A stretch of 64,000 nt of DNA from Spartobacteria bacterium (GTDB lineage Bacteria; Verrucomicrobiota; Verrucomicrobiia; Chthoniobacterales; UBA10450), in NCBI GenBank assembly GCA_003167555.1, contig PMSN01000008.1:31623-95622 (forward strand), given 5' to 3'. The position numbers were made by a program, and so were the translations under genes. Of this stretch, positions 23,960-33,222 are shown piece by piece (the first letter of the stretch is position 1; each line of letters starts with the position of its first letter). The notes beneath the pieces are model-generated. The model was not told the origin of the DNA and ran no database searches. It saw nothing but the letters and a program-made list of their open reading frames with translations.

Positions 23960-26734
23960 GTCTGCCAGCGCCGCCTGCGCAGCAGCGAGGCGGGCGATGG
24001 GGACGCGGAAGGGACTGCAACTGACGTAATCCAAACCGAGGCGATGGCAAAACTTCACGCTGTCGGGATCGCCGCCGTGTTCGCCGCAAATGCCTAGCTT
24101 GATGTTCGCGCGACTGCTCCGGCCTTTCTCGACGGCGATTTGCATGAGCTGGCCTACGCCGGTTTGATCGAGGGTAGCGAAGGGGTTCTTCTTGAAGATC
24201 TCGTTCTCGACGTAGGGCATGAGGAAGTTGCCCATGTCGTCGCGGCTGATGCCGAGCGCCATTTGGGTGAGGTCGTTTGTGCCGAAGCTGAAGAACTCGG
24301 CACTCTTCGCGATTTCGTCGGCGGTGAGCGCGCCGCGCGGCACTTCGATCATGGTGCCGACCAGGTAATCGAATTTCACCTTCTTCTCCGACATCACCTG
24401 CTGCGCGACGCGATGGACGATCTCGGCTTGAAGATCGAACTCCTTCTTGAAGCCGACGAGCGGAATCATGATCTCCGGTTTCACCTTGATCTTCTTTTTC
24501 GCGACATCGGCCGCCGCTTCGAAGACGGCGCGGGCCTGCATCTCGGTGATCTCCGGGTAGGCAATGCCGAGGCGGCAGCCGCGATGTCCGAGCATCGGGT
24601 TGAACTCGTGCAGTTGCTCGACGCGGTGCGCGATCTTCTCCGCGCTGACGCCCATCTTTTTCCCAAGGTCCGCCTGTGATTCCGGATCGTGCGGCAGAAA
24701 CTCGTGGAGCGGCGGATCGAGGAAACGGATCGTGGCGGGATAACCCTTGAGCGCTTTGAAGATGCCGGCGAAATCGTCGCGTTGATACGGAAGTAGTTTT
24801 GCGAGCGCGGCTTTTCGGTCGTCCACGTTGTCCGCGAGAATCATCTCGCGCATGGCGTCGATGCGATCGCCTTCGAAGAACATGTGCTCGGTCCGGGTGA
24901 GGCCGATGCCGACCGCGCCGAACGCGAGAGCGTTCTCGGTCTGCTCGGGATTATCGGCGTTGCAGCGGACAGCGAGACGCGCGGCTTGCGAGCACCACTT
25001 CATGAGCTGGTTGAACGATTTGAACTTCTCCGTTTTCTGCGCGGCTTTGTCGCCGTGCAGCATGCCGGTGATGATCTCGCTCGGCGCGGTGGCGAGTTGG
25101 CCGGCGTAAACGGTGCCGGCTGTCCCATCGATGGAGAGGAAGTCGCCTTCCTTGAAAGTCTGGCCGTTCGCGGAAACGGCCTTCTTCCCGTAATCGATCT
25201 CCAACGCCGAAGCGCCGCAGATGCAGACCTTGCCCATCTGCCGCGCGACGAGCGCGGCGTGCGATGAGACGCCGCCTCTCGCCGTGAGAATGCCTTCCGC
25301 CGCGATCATCCCGCGCAAATCTTCCGGACTCGTTTCGTTGCGTACGAGCAGGACCTTCTCTCCCTTTTCCGCGGCGGCAGCGGCGCGGTCCGCATTCAGG
25401 TAAATTCTGCCGGAAGCCGCGCCGGGCCCAGCCGGAAGACCGCTGGCAATGGCTTTCGCTTTCTTCACTTCCGCGACGTCAAAGATTGGGGCGAGAAGCT
25501 GATCAAGTTGATCCGCCGGATTGCGCATCACAACCGTCTTCCAGTCGATGAGCTTCTCCTTGAACATGTCCATGGAGAACTTGAGCGCGGCGGCCGCGGT
25601 CCGTTTGCCGTTGCGCGTCTGGAGCATGAACAGTTTGCCGTCCTGGATCGTGAACTCGACGTCCTGCACATCCTTGAAATGCTTTTCGAGCGTGGCGCGG
25701 ACCTTGAGCAATTCCGCGTAGCACTTCGGCATCAGTTTTTTCAACTCGAGGACGGGCTGCGGCGTGCGCACCCCAGCAACGACATCTTCGCCCTGGGCGT
25801 CGATGAGGAACTCGCCGTAGAATTCATTTACGCCATTTGCCGGGTTGCGCGTGAAGGCGACGCCGGAACCGGAGTTCGCGCCGGTATTGCCGTAGACCAT
25901 CGCCTGCACGTTCACCGCCGTCCCCCAATCCTGCGGGATGTTGTACTTCCGGCGATACACGATCGCGCGGTCGTTCATCCACGAGCCGAAGACAGCGCCA
26001 GCCGCGCCTTTGAGCTGGTCCCACGGATCGTTCGGGAACGCCTGGCCGGTGCGTTGCTTCACCAGCTTTTTGAAACGGACGACCAGTTCCTTGTAATCGG
26101 AAGCACTCAGCTTCGAGTCGTCGATATTGTGCTGGCCGTATTTCTCGTCCTTGTAATGCTCGATGACTGATTCAAAGGGATCGTGATCCTCGCCCTCGCG
26201 TTTCTGCACGCCCATGACCACGTCGCCATACATCTGGATGAAACGGCGGTAACAATCCCACGCGAAACGCTCGTTCTTCGTCGCGCGGACCAGCGCTTTC
26301 ACCGTCTCGTCGTTCAGGCCGAGATTTAGAATCGTGTCCATCATGCCCGGCATCGAATCGCGCGCGCCGGAGCGGACCGCCACGAGCAATGGCATCTTCT
26401 CCGTGTCGCCAAACGTCGTGCCCATGATCCGTTCCATGTTCGCGACGCCTTTTTCGATCTCCGCCTGAAGCGACGGCGGATAGGTGCGCTTGTGCGCGTA
26501 AAAGTAAGTGCAGACTTCGGTCGTGATCGTGAAACCGGGCGGCACCGGCAGGCCGATGCGCGTCATCTCGGCGAGGTTCGCGCCCTTGCCGCCGAGAAGC
26601 GGCTTCATGTTTCCGGCGCCGTCCGCTTTGCCGTCGCCAAAATAGTAAACGAAGCGCGCTTTCTTTTTCTTCGCGGCAGCCGGTCTTGAACGTCTCGGGG
26701 AAACGCGTCTGGAAGCTCGCTTTTTTTTTGCCAT
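23954..26734 (-). CDS. ppdK: pyruvate, phosphate dikinase
   Basis: A 926-residue enzyme that interconverts pyruvate + ATP + Pi and phosphoenolpyruvate + AMP + PPi. The ATP-grasp N-domain begins [20 protein letters not shown]. The phosphohistidine swivel domain has [19 protein letters not shown] with the catalytic His. The PEP-binding barrel carries [27 protein letters not shown] and the catalytic Cys in [10 protein letters not shown]. The first 28 residues are an unusual Lys/Arg/Ala-rich extension ([20 protein letters not shown]) absent from standard PPDKs, which start near the GDG block. It is the lone member of its transcription unit here. Confidence 0.95.
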   Translation of the reverse strand: MAKKKRASRRVSPRRSRPAAAKKKKARFVYYFGDGKADGAGNMKPLLGGKGANLAEMTRIGLPVPPGFTITTEVCTYFYAHKRTYPPSLQAEIEKGVANMERIMGTTFGDTEKMPLLVAVRSGARDSMPGMMDTILNLGLNDETVKALVRATKNERFAWDCYRRFIQMYGDVVMGVQKREGEDHDPFESVIEHYKDEKYGQHNIDDSKLSASDYKELVVRFKKLVKQRTGQAFPNDPWDQLKGAAGAVFGSWMNDRAIVYRRKYNIPQDWGTAVNVQAMVYGNTGANSGSGVAFTRNPANGVNEFYGEFLIDAQGEDVVAGVRTPQPVLELKKLMPKCYAELLKVRATLEKHFKDVQDVEFTIQDGKLFMLQTRNGKRTAAAALKFSMDMFKEKLIDWKTVVMRNPADQLDQLLAPIFDVAEVKKAKAIASGLPAGPGAASGRIYLNADRAAAAAEKGEKVLLVRNETSPEDLRGMIAAEGILTARGGVSSHAALVARQMGKVCICGASALEIDYGKKAVSANGQTFKEGDFLSIDGTAGTVYAGQLATAPSEIITGMLHGDKAAQKTEKFKSFNQLMKWCSQAARLAVRCNADNPEQTENALAFGAVGIGLTRTEHMFFEGDRIDAMREMILADNVDDRKAALAKLLPYQRDDFAGIFKALKGYPATIRFLDPPLHEFLPHDPESQADLGKKMGVSAEKIAHRVEQLHEFNPMLGHRGCRLGIAYPEITEMQARAVFEAAADVAKKKIKVKPEIMIPLVGFKKEFDLQAEIVHRVAQQVMSEKKVKFDYLVGTMIEVPRGALTADEIAKSAEFFSFGTNDLTQMALGISRDDMGNFLMPYVENEIFKKNPFATLDQTGVGQLMQIAVEKGRSSRANIKLGICGEHGGDPDSVKFCHRLGLDYVSCSPFRVPIARLAAAQAALADK

Positions 26735-26826
26735 GGGAAAATTGAATGCGATTCGGCGGCGCCGAACGGACGCAAAGCTAAGTCCGCTGCCTGAGGTGTC
26801 AACGCGCTGCGCCGTTCGCGTTTGAA

Positions 26827-27063
26827 TTACAGAGCTTGCAGGGCGAGTGCGAGGAAAAGACCGAGCACTCGTTCACACTTGAGGACTTCACCAATCGCCG
26901 CGGTGAAATCGCTCACGCCCGTGCCCGGCACGATGATCGTGTTCCGGCGGCCGTGCGCTTCCTCGGTGATGCGTAGGAATTTTCCGCGGTCGTTTTCACG
27001 AAACTCGACGTGGAAACGTTTCCGCTCGATTTGCAATTCTTTCGCTTCGATAACGCTGTCCAT
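26827..27063 (-). CDS. PUR-family nucleic-acid-binding protein (DUF3276-like)
   Basis: A 78-residue single PUR repeat: [20 protein letters not shown], then [20 protein letters not shown] and FTAAIGEVL. This is the beta-beta-beta-beta-alpha pattern of PUR-alpha-like single-stranded DNA/RNA-binding proteins, found in Bacteroidota, spirochaetes and Verrucomicrobiota. ATG 27063 gives the normal short length; the long upstream frame is antisense noise inside rnr. It lies 90 bp after the RNase R stop on the same strand, so the two may be co-transcribed. Confidence 0.8.
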   Translation of the reverse strand: MDSVIEAKELQIERKRFHVEFRENDRGKFLRITEEAHGRRNTIIVPGTGVSDFTAAIGEVLKCERVLGLFLALALQAL

Positions 27064-27152
27064 ATCGCGAACGATGGAGTGTAGGGGGTTTACCCTAGGA
27101 ATTGAAAGCAAAATCTGCGGGGCCGGATCGGCCCTCGAAAAGATCGCCGCCG

Positions 27153-29366
27153 CTAGCGGCGAACGCGCGGCCGCTTCGGCGGCGTCTCGTTGGCGATCGC
27201 GAAATCGACCTGGCGTTTGAAGACATCCACCCGCGCCACGAAAACGCGCAATTGATCGCCGACGGAAAAACGGCGGCGCGATTGGCGCCCGATAAAGGTC
27301 CTTTGCGCCGCATTGAAAACGTAAAAGTCGTCGGTAAGCGACGAGACATGGACGAGACCGCTCAGGAGCACGTCTGGCAGGTCGACGAGCAGTCCATAAT
27401 TCCGGACATCGATGACCGCGGCGCGAAAAACCTGGGGATCGCGCGCGTCGAGCTGGCGCTGAAAAAACTCGAGCTTCTTCATCTTCACCGAATCGATCTC
27501 GGCCTCGGCCGCGACGCGCTCGGTGATCGAGATGTGCTCCGCGATCGCAACCATCGAGCCCATGTCCGCGCGGGCGCGCCGGCTCTGATTGATCTCGGCC
27601 AGAGCCCGATGAACGACCAGATCCGCGTAGCGCCGGATCGGGCTGGTGAAATGCGTGTAATTGTTTTTGGCCAGACCGTAATGGCCCAGCGGCTGGGCCG
27701 CGTAACGCGCGCGCTTCAAACTTTTCAGCAGGCCGATCTTGAGCGCCTGTTCTTCCGGCTTGCCGGCGAGCGAGGCGAGGAGCCGCTGCAATTCCGTGCG
27801 CTGCGTCAGGTCGCCGACTTTGTAATTGTAGCTCAGCACCAGCTCCCGGTATTCCGCGAGCTTGTCCGGATCGGGATTTTCGTGGACGCGATAAACCGTG
27901 GGAATGGAGCGGTTCTTCAGTTCGCGCGCGACGGCCTCGTTCGCGGCCAGCATGAATTCCTCGACCAACTGATGCGACTCGTCGTTCTCGATGCGTTCGA
28001 GCAGGATCGGTTTGCCGTCTTTGTCGAGGCGCACTTTTACCTCCGGGAAATCGAGATCGAGCGAGCCCTCGGCGAAGCGCTTCTTGCGCAGGAGCGATGC
28101 CAGCTCCCACGCCACGTGCAGTCGCTCGCTCAACTGGTCGTTAGGCGCGCCGCGCAGGAGCGCGTACGCTTCCCGATAAGTCAGCCGGCGCGCGCTGCGA
28201 ATGACGGTGCGCGCAAACCGGCAACGTTTCGTCCGCCCGTCCTTCGTGAATTCGATGAAGACCGAATGCGTGAGGCGGTTCACTCCCGGATTCAAACTGC
28301 AAACGCCGTTGCTCAAGCGTTCCGGCAACATCGGAATGACGCGATCGGGGAGATAGACGCTGTTGCCGCGTTTGTGAGCTTCGCGGTCGAGCGCCGCGCC
28401 CGGCTTCACGTAGGCGGAAACATCGGCGATATGGACTCCAAGGTTCCAGCCGCCGCCGGGAACGCGCTCGACATTGATCGCGTCGTCGAAATCGCGCGCA
28501 TCATCGGGATCGATCGTGACGATGAATTTTTCCCGCAAATCCTCGCGACCGGCGAACATTTCCTCGGCGACCGTTTCAGGAATCCGCTGCGCTTCCTCGA
28601 GAACAGCACGAGGAAATTCCGTCGGAAGATGATACTTCCGGATGATCGAAAGCATGTCGATGCCCGGCGCGGAAGCAGGCCCGAGGACCTCGACGATTTG
28701 TCCTTCCGGGTTGACGTGACGCGATTCCCACGGCTCGAGACGAACGACCACTTTGTCGCCGCGGTTCGGCGTCTTCGGCAGCGGCGGCTGCGGCGGGACC
28801 TGGACGTAAACGTTGTGGACGATGCGCGGATCGTCAGGCACGACGTAGAAAAAGTTTTTCGACTGCTGCAACGTGCCGACGACCGAATCGTGTGCGCGTT
28901 CGAGAATACGAATCACACGGCCCTCGGCGCGGTCGCGACCGCCTTTCGCGCGAGCGTAAGGCACATCGCGCGTGATCCGGGCCACGACTTTATCTCCGTT
29001 CATGGCCGTGCCGGTATTTTCCGCTGCGATGAAAAGGTCCTGCTGCTCCGGTTTTTCGCGCGCCAGAAAAGCGTAACCGGCTTGGTGCACCTGCAACGTG
29101 CCCGTCACGAGATCCGCCTCCGAGGGCAGGACGTAGCGGTTCTTTCGAATGCGCGCGATCTCCCCGGCCTGTTCCATTTGCCGGAGTAACGCATTCAATC
29201 CCATCCGCACACCGCTCTTGCGGCCCAGCGCCTTCCCGAGTTCGCCCTTATCGAGCGGCCGATATTTCGGTGCGCGCAATAAGCGCAGGATTTGCTCGCG
29301 CAGTTGATCGGTTTCCGATTTCACGATTGGCAAGCGGTCAATCTCCGCGCGAAGTCGGGCGCGCAC
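27153..29366 (-). CDS. rnr: ribonuclease R (RNB-family 3'-5' exoribonuclease)
   Basis: A 737-residue enzyme. It has an N-terminal winged helix (residues 20-85), cold-shock OB domains (QAGYAFLAREKPEQQDLFIA), and the RNB catalytic domain. The Asp cluster is in TIDPDDARDFDDAINVE, and further RNB blocks are LGVHIADVSAYVKPG and LPERLSNGVCSLNPGVNRL. A C-terminal S1 domain (GLVHVSSLTDDFYVF) precedes a basic tail (PPKRPRVRR). It degrades structured RNA processively. The alternating-domain order and length agree with RNase R. The start lies 15 bp from a large intergenic repeat (family F), which separates it from divergent folP. Confidence 0.93.
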   Translation of the reverse strand: MRARLRAEIDRLPIVKSETDQLREQILRLLRAPKYRPLDKGELGKALGRKSGVRMGLNALLRQMEQAGEIARIRKNRYVLPSEADLVTGTLQVHQAGYAFLAREKPEQQDLFIAAENTGTAMNGDKVVARITRDVPYARAKGGRDRAEGRVIRILERAHDSVVGTLQQSKNFFYVVPDDPRIVHNVYVQVPPQPPLPKTPNRGDKVVVRLEPWESRHVNPEGQIVEVLGPASAPGIDMLSIIRKYHLPTEFPRAVLEEAQRIPETVAEEMFAGREDLREKFIVTIDPDDARDFDDAINVERVPGGGWNLGVHIADVSAYVKPGAALDREAHKRGNSVYLPDRVIPMLPERLSNGVCSLNPGVNRLTHSVFIEFTKDGRTKRCRFARTVIRSARRLTYREAYALLRGAPNDQLSERLHVAWELASLLRKKRFAEGSLDLDFPEVKVRLDKDGKPILLERIENDESHQLVEEFMLAANEAVARELKNRSIPTVYRVHENPDPDKLAEYRELVLSYNYKVGDLTQRTELQRLLASLAGKPEEQALKIGLLKSLKRARYAAQPLGHYGLAKNNYTHFTSPIRRYADLVVHRALAEINQSRRARADMGSMVAIAEHISITERVAAEAEIDSVKMKKLEFFQRQLDARDPQVFRAAVIDVRNYGLLVDLPDVLLSGLVHVSSLTDDFYVFNAAQRTFIGRQSRRRFSVGDQLRVFVARVDVFKRQVDFAIANETPPKRPRVRR

Positions 29367-29380
29367 GAGCGCAATTTTTC

Positions 29381-29510
29381 GGGGAGCGCCGGCTGCCAGC
29401 CTGCTCGTCTCGGCAGCTTGCCGAGACGCAATCGTTCCCTAACCGGGTCGCTTCGCGACAGTGTTGCCGGCAAGCTGCCGGCAACTGCAGGCTGGCAGCC
29501 TGCGCTCCCC
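29381..29510. repeat. compound inverted repeat, family F
   Basis: The outer arms, 24 bp each (start GGGGAGCGC, end GCGCTCCCC), match at 23 of 24 positions. Inside lie two perfect 10-bp hairpins with 3-nt loops: 29406-29428 (CGTCTCGGCA/TGCCGAGACG) and 29463-29485 (GTTGCCGGCA/TGCCGGCAAC). It occupies the whole divergent rnr/folP gap, so it must affect or flank both promoters. It is the only copy in the window. Confidence 0.9.
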
Positions 29511-29531
29511 TAATCGAATAAAGCACACTCC

Positions 29532-30401
29532 GTGATAGTCTCACCCTCGATGGGTGGGACGCTCTGGAAAATTGGCGGCCGTACGGTCGACCTTTCGCAA
29601 CGCGCTCTGATCATGGGCGTGCTCAACGTCACGCCCGATTCTTTTTCTGACGGCGGCGAATTTTTCACGACGGAGAAAGCCGTCGCACAGGGACAGCGCA
29701 TGGCCGCCGAAGGCGCGCAGATCATCGACGTGGGAGGCGAATCGACCCGGCCCGGCGCCGAAGCAGTTTCAGCGGAGGAGGAACTCGCGCGGGTGCTCCC
29801 CGTAATCGCGAAGCTGCGCGAGACCGTGCCGGCGTTTATCTCGATCGACACTTCCAAGGAAGTCGTCGCGCGCGGAGCCCTGGAAGCGGGCGCGTCGATC
29901 ATCAACGACGTCACGGGCGGCCGCGGCGATCCGAAAATGATGGCGCTGGCAGCGGAACGCAGCGCCGCTTTCATCATGATGCACATGCAGGGCACGCCGC
30001 GCAGCATGCAAGAGGCTCCGCACTACGATGATGTCGTGAGCGACGTGACGAATTTTTTTCGACAACAATATGCGCGCGCCCTAGAGTGCGGGATTGATTC
30101 CATGGCCATCGCGTTTGATCCGGGGATCGGATTCGGAAAAACCGTTGCGCACAATCTGTCGTTGCTCGCCAATCTCGCGCGGCTCCGAATCGAGGATCGG
30201 CCGATCGTGGTCGGCGTCTCGCGCAAATCTTCGCTCGGCAAGATGATTGGATCGAACGCCATGGGTGATCGGCTCGCGCCCACGATTGCGTTCACGGCGT
30301 TGTTGCGCGAGCGCGGCGCGAACGTCATCCGGGTCCATGACGTGAAAGAAAACGCGGCGGCGTTGCGCGTCACCGAAGCGCTTCTCGAAACGGCGAAATG
30401 A
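29532..30401 (+). CDS. folP: dihydropteroate synthase
   Basis: About 289 residues (GTG 29532) or 283 (ATG 29550). It condenses p-aminobenzoate with dihydropterin pyrophosphate in folate synthesis. Visible signatures are MGVLNVTPDSFSDGGEFF, IIDVGGESTRPGA, SIDTSKEVVARGALEAGA, IINDVTGG, DPGIGFGKTVAHNL and VGVSRKS. No clear ribosome-binding site decides the start. It is coupled to the diadenylate cyclase gene by a 4-bp ATGA overlap. Confidence 0.93.
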   Translation: MIVSPSMGGTLWKIGGRTVDLSQRALIMGVLNVTPDSFSDGGEFFTTEKAVAQGQRMAAEGAQIIDVGGESTRPGAEAVSAEEELARVLPVIAKLRETVPAFISIDTSKEVVARGALEAGASIINDVTGGRGDPKMMALAAERSAAFIMMHMQGTPRSMQEAPHYDDVVSDVTNFFRQQYARALECGIDSMAIAFDPGIGFGKTVAHNLSLLANLARLRIEDRPIVVGVSRKSSLGKMIGSNAMGDRLAPTIAFTALLRERGANVIRVHDVKENAAALRVTEALLETAK

Positions 30402-31273
30402 TCCAGCACTTCGTTCAGATCTGGCTCGAGAGATGGCGAAGCCTCTTCGAAATCATTCTGCTCAGCGTCGGGATTTATTACGGCTATCTCTACTTTCGCG
30501 GAACCCGCGGCGCTAAAGTGCTGACCGGTCTGGCGATCGTGTTCCTGACGCTGACCTTGATTTCGCAATTGCTGAATCTCGTCGTCATCGGCTGGATCAT
30601 TCGCAGTTTCTCCGTCTTTCTGGCCGTGGCGCTCGTAGTGATTTTTCAACCGGAGCTGCGCCGTGGACTGGCAGAACTTGGCGGCCATCCGATTTTTTCG
30701 CTGACGAGCGAGAAGCGCGAGACCGTACACGATATCGCCGAGGCGGTGACCCAACTGGCGAACAAGCAGTTCGGCGCGCTCATCGCGATCGAGCGCGACA
30801 CCTCGATCAGGGTTTACGAAGAGACGGGCGTGATTCTCGATTCCCATTTTTCGGTCGAGCTTCTTCTGACGATTTTCCATCCGAAAGCCGCGCTCCACGA
30901 TGGCGGAGTCGTGATGCGGAACGGACGCATCGCCGCGGCCGCTTGCATCTTTCCGGTGAGCCAGCGCGAAACGCTCGATCGCAGCCTCGGGCTGCGGCAT
31001 CGCGCGGGGCTCGGCATCACGGAAGAATCAGACGCGATCGCGGTCGTGGTCTCGGAGGAAACGGGCGGGATTTCAATTTGCCATCGACGCCGGATCGAGC
31101 GCGGGTTTACTCCGGAAACATTCCGCAAACGCATCGGCGAGATTCTCCTGCAAGGCACTTATGAAGAAACTGATCCTGAACAATTGGCGCGCGAAGTTGA
31201 TCTCTCTCCTACTCGCGACAACCCTCTGGTACCTCATCAAAAAGAACCTAGCAACGACAGCCTCGCCGTTTGA
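30398..31273 (+). CDS. cdaA: diadenylate cyclase (CdaA/DacA type)
   Basis: A 291-residue membrane enzyme making c-di-AMP from two ATP. Three N-terminal helices (residues about 14-85: SLFEIILLSVGIYYGYLYF, VLTGLAIVFLTLTLISQLLN, FSVFLAVALVVIF) precede the DAC domain. The catalytic blocks are LHDGGVVMRNGRIAAAA and LRHRAGLGITEESDAI. The usual DGA motif reads DGG here, while RHR is intact. It is coupled to folP and overlaps the tiny CdaR-like gene, the usual regulatory partner. Its long C-terminal tail (residues 230-291) overlaps that gene. Confidence 0.88.
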   Translation: MIQHFVQIWLERWRSLFEIILLSVGIYYGYLYFRGTRGAKVLTGLAIVFLTLTLISQLLNLVVIGWIIRSFSVFLAVALVVIFQPELRRGLAELGGHPIFSLTSEKRETVHDIAEAVTQLANKQFGALIAIERDTSIRVYEETGVILDSHFSVELLLTIFHPKAALHDGGVVMRNGRIAAAACIFPVSQRETLDRSLGLRHRAGLGITEESDAIAVVVSEETGGISICHRRRIERGFTPETFRKRIGEILLQGTYEETDPEQLAREVDLSPTRDNPLVPHQKEPSNDSLAV

Positions 31274-31310
31274 GAGCGAGCCGCCGGCGAACCAGTCGGA
31301 TCGGCGCTGA
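31161..31310 (+). CDS. minimal CdaR/YbbR-like membrane protein
   Basis: A 49-residue protein overlapping the last 113 bp of cdaA in another frame. It reads as a basic start, then the helix NWRAKLISLLLATTLWYLIK, then a short polar tail. NW-x-LKLISLLLA-x-xLW is the classic N-terminal anchor of YbbR/CdaR proteins, which normally continue into several YbbR domains and regulate CdaA. Here the stop follows directly, so only the anchor remains. Position and sequence support a real gene; its regulatory competence is inference. It may be a truncated remnant. Confidence 0.6.
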   Translation: MKKLILNNWRAKLISLLLATTLWYLIKKNLATTASPFESEPPANQSDRR

Positions 31311-31317
31311 GGAACGA

Positions 31318-31770
31318 TTAGCGCAGGAAGCGCGCGAGATTTTCTTCTTCCCAACGGCGCGCCCGGCGGTAGCCCGGGAACTCGCGTTCGCGCCGGTAAA
31401 ATTGTTCCGTGTGGACGCGTCGTCGTCCGGCCGATGTCTCTTCATCCGGCACGACGGAGTGCAACATTTCGTGATAAAGCACGTACTGAAGAAACCAAAG
31501 CGGAACGAACGGCTGATCCAAAAGCGGATTGATGCGGATGACGCGTTCCTCTTCCTGGATGGTGCCAAAAATAAAATACTCTTTCGGCCGCCGCTTGCGC
31601 CGCCGGCCCCACATCACTTTGTATCCGCGTAAGCAGCCGCGAAAATGCCGCTCGTTAAGCCGGTCGAAAATCGCGCGGAGATCGAAATATTTTCCTTCAT
31701 GCTGCAGATTGAGTTGCCGCTGCATCGGCAATTTCGGATGAGCGATTTTTCGTTTCGTTTTCTTTGCCAT
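31318..31770 (-). CDS. SprT-like zinc metallopeptidase-domain protein
   Basis: A 150-residue protein with the HExxH-type zinc motif in LQYVLYHEMLHSVVPDE and a third ligand candidate in RRVHTEQFYRRE, plus the SprT-like block FDRLNERHFRGCLRGYKVMW. The family includes DNA-protein crosslink proteases (SPRTN/Wss1) and bacterial SprT. A basic N-terminus (MAKKTKRKIAHPKL) fits nucleic-acid binding. It converges on the CdaR-like gene with a 7-bp gap. Confidence 0.78.
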   Translation of the reverse strand: MAKKTKRKIAHPKLPMQRQLNLQHEGKYFDLRAIFDRLNERHFRGCLRGYKVMWGRRRKRRPKEYFIFGTIQEEERVIRINPLLDQPFVPLWFLQYVLYHEMLHSVVPDEETSAGRRRVHTEQFYRREREFPGYRRARRWEEENLARFLR

Positions 31771-31961
31771 GTTTCATCCCTCGATTGAAGTATCGCCCCC
31801 AGTGCACAGGATTTTACTGGGGTTCGAATGGGTTCACAAGTAATCGCGAGGAATTTTTCTCAGAACATTACAAAACGTTACACGTGAAGCAGTTACGGAA
31901 GGAGATATCCGGCTTTTGCGGGAGGAAACAGGGCCGAAAATTTGCCCCGTCAGGATGGCAA

Positions 31962-31990
31962 TTTACGAAAATCCAGAACGCGCTTATAGT
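31962..31990 (+). promoter_or_regulatory. candidate sigma-70-like promoter for rodA
   Basis: TTTACG (31962-31967) and TATAGT (31985-31990) lie 17 bp apart, 51 bp before the rodA ATG. The -10 matches five of six consensus bases and the -35 four of six. The rest of the 270-bp gap (31771-32040) shows no other feature. Confidence 0.4.
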
Positions 31991-32040
31991 CCGCCGCGAT
32001 CCTCTTGCGGCGTTACGAACCGCGAGTGAGATAAAACACA

Positions 32041-33156
32041 ATGACTCCGCTTCTGCGAAAATTGCTTGGGCTCAATTGGCTCCTGCTCGCGACGATGCTG
32101 GCGCTGGCGATCTTCGGCGTCATCGCCATCTACAGCGCCACTTACATGCGCGAAGATACGATCGCCTCGGAATTCTGGCGCAAGCAGGCGAACTGGGTGG
32201 CGGTCGGCTTTCTCGCCTTCATGGTCACCAGCCTCATCGATTATCGTTGGATTCGTTGGGGTGCTTTGCCCATGTATCTGGCGGGATTGGTCTTTCTGGT
32301 TTTGACGAAGTTCATCGGCTCGAAAGTATACGGAGCGCGCAGTTGGCTTCACATTGGACCGATCAATTTCCAGCCGGCCCAGCTGGCCGTTGTCGCCGGG
32401 ATCATGGTGCTCGCCATCTTCCTGAGCCAGTTTCGCGAGATGCATCCGATGCTTCGGCTCCTGCTTTGCGGCGCGATCGTCGGCGCGCCCTGCCTTCTCA
32501 TTTTGATGCAGCCGGACCTGGGCGAAACGATTATCTGGGGGCCGGTCCTGCTCGCGTTGCTCTTCGTCGGAGGCATCCCGTTGCGTTATCTGATCTGCAT
32601 TCTGCTCATCGTGGCGGCGTTCATCCCCATCGCGATCAATTTGGGTCTGAAACCGTATCAACAAGAGCGGATCACCGCGTTCATTAACCCCGATATCGAC
32701 AAACAGGGATCCGCCTGGGCGATCAATCAATCGCTCATCGCTATCGGCTCCGGGGGATGGTCGGGCAAAGGGTTCAAGGCGCCGAACACGCAAATCGAAC
32801 TCGGCTTCCTTCCCGCCACCGCCGTGCACAACGATTACATTTTCTCGGCAATTGGAGAGCAGTGGGGTTTTGTCGGCGGCATGTTCCTCATCGGCGCGTT
32901 CTGCTTGCTCCTCTTGACCTGCCTTTTCGTGGCCTTTTTTGCCGGCGACCACTTTGGCCTTCTGCTCACGATCGGAATTACCTCGCTCATCTTCACGCAC
33001 ATCTTTCAGAACATCGGCATGACGATCTCCATGCTGCCGATTACTGGCGTGCCGTTGCCGCTCATCAGCTACAGCGGCTCGTTTGTGCTCATGATCATGT
33101 TCGGGCTCGGGATCGTGAACAGCGTTTGGGTGCACCGGAAGGAAGGGGAGCGCTAG
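32041..33156 (+). CDS. rodA: rod-shape peptidoglycan glycosyltransferase RodA
   Basis: A 371-residue SEDS-family polymerase with ten hydrophobic helices. It forms lateral-wall glycan strands from lipid II with a class B PBP. Family blocks are IAIYSATYM, SKVYGARSWLHIGPINFQPA, LILMQPDLGETIIWGPVLL, FLPATAVHNDYIFSAIGEQW, and the C-terminal GVPLPLISYSGSFVLMIMFG, which includes the catalytic-region PLISYGGS-type motif. The partner PBP2 and mreBCD genes are not in the window. The scpA start follows after 66 bp. Confidence 0.93.
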   Translation: MTPLLRKLLGLNWLLLATMLALAIFGVIAIYSATYMREDTIASEFWRKQANWVAVGFLAFMVTSLIDYRWIRWGALPMYLAGLVFLVLTKFIGSKVYGARSWLHIGPINFQPAQLAVVAGIMVLAIFLSQFREMHPMLRLLLCGAIVGAPCLLILMQPDLGETIIWGPVLLALLFVGGIPLRYLICILLIVAAFIPIAINLGLKPYQQERITAFINPDIDKQGSAWAINQSLIAIGSGGWSGKGFKAPNTQIELGFLPATAVHNDYIFSAIGEQWGFVGGMFLIGAFCLLLLTCLFVAFFAGDHFGLLLTIGITSLIFTHIFQNIGMTISMLPITGVPLPLISYSGSFVLMIMFGLGIVNSVWVHRKEGER

Positions 33157-33222
33157 GCGGGCGCCTTCGTTTCGTCGGCAGTTTACTTTCGCGGTCCGCG
33201 CCCATACAATCCGCGGCCCCGC

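Noticed and set aside
26827..28110. Long minus-strand frame spanning rnr and the PUR gene
   Set aside because: Most of it is antisense-frame sequence within rnr with Arg/Gly/Pro-rich noise. Only the last 78 residues form a recognisable protein.
31771..32040. Possible tmRNA or tRNA remnant near GGGGTTCGAATGGG upstream of rodA
   Set aside because: The T-arm-like string lacks the matching stem (GGGG against TGGG) and no other arm is present.
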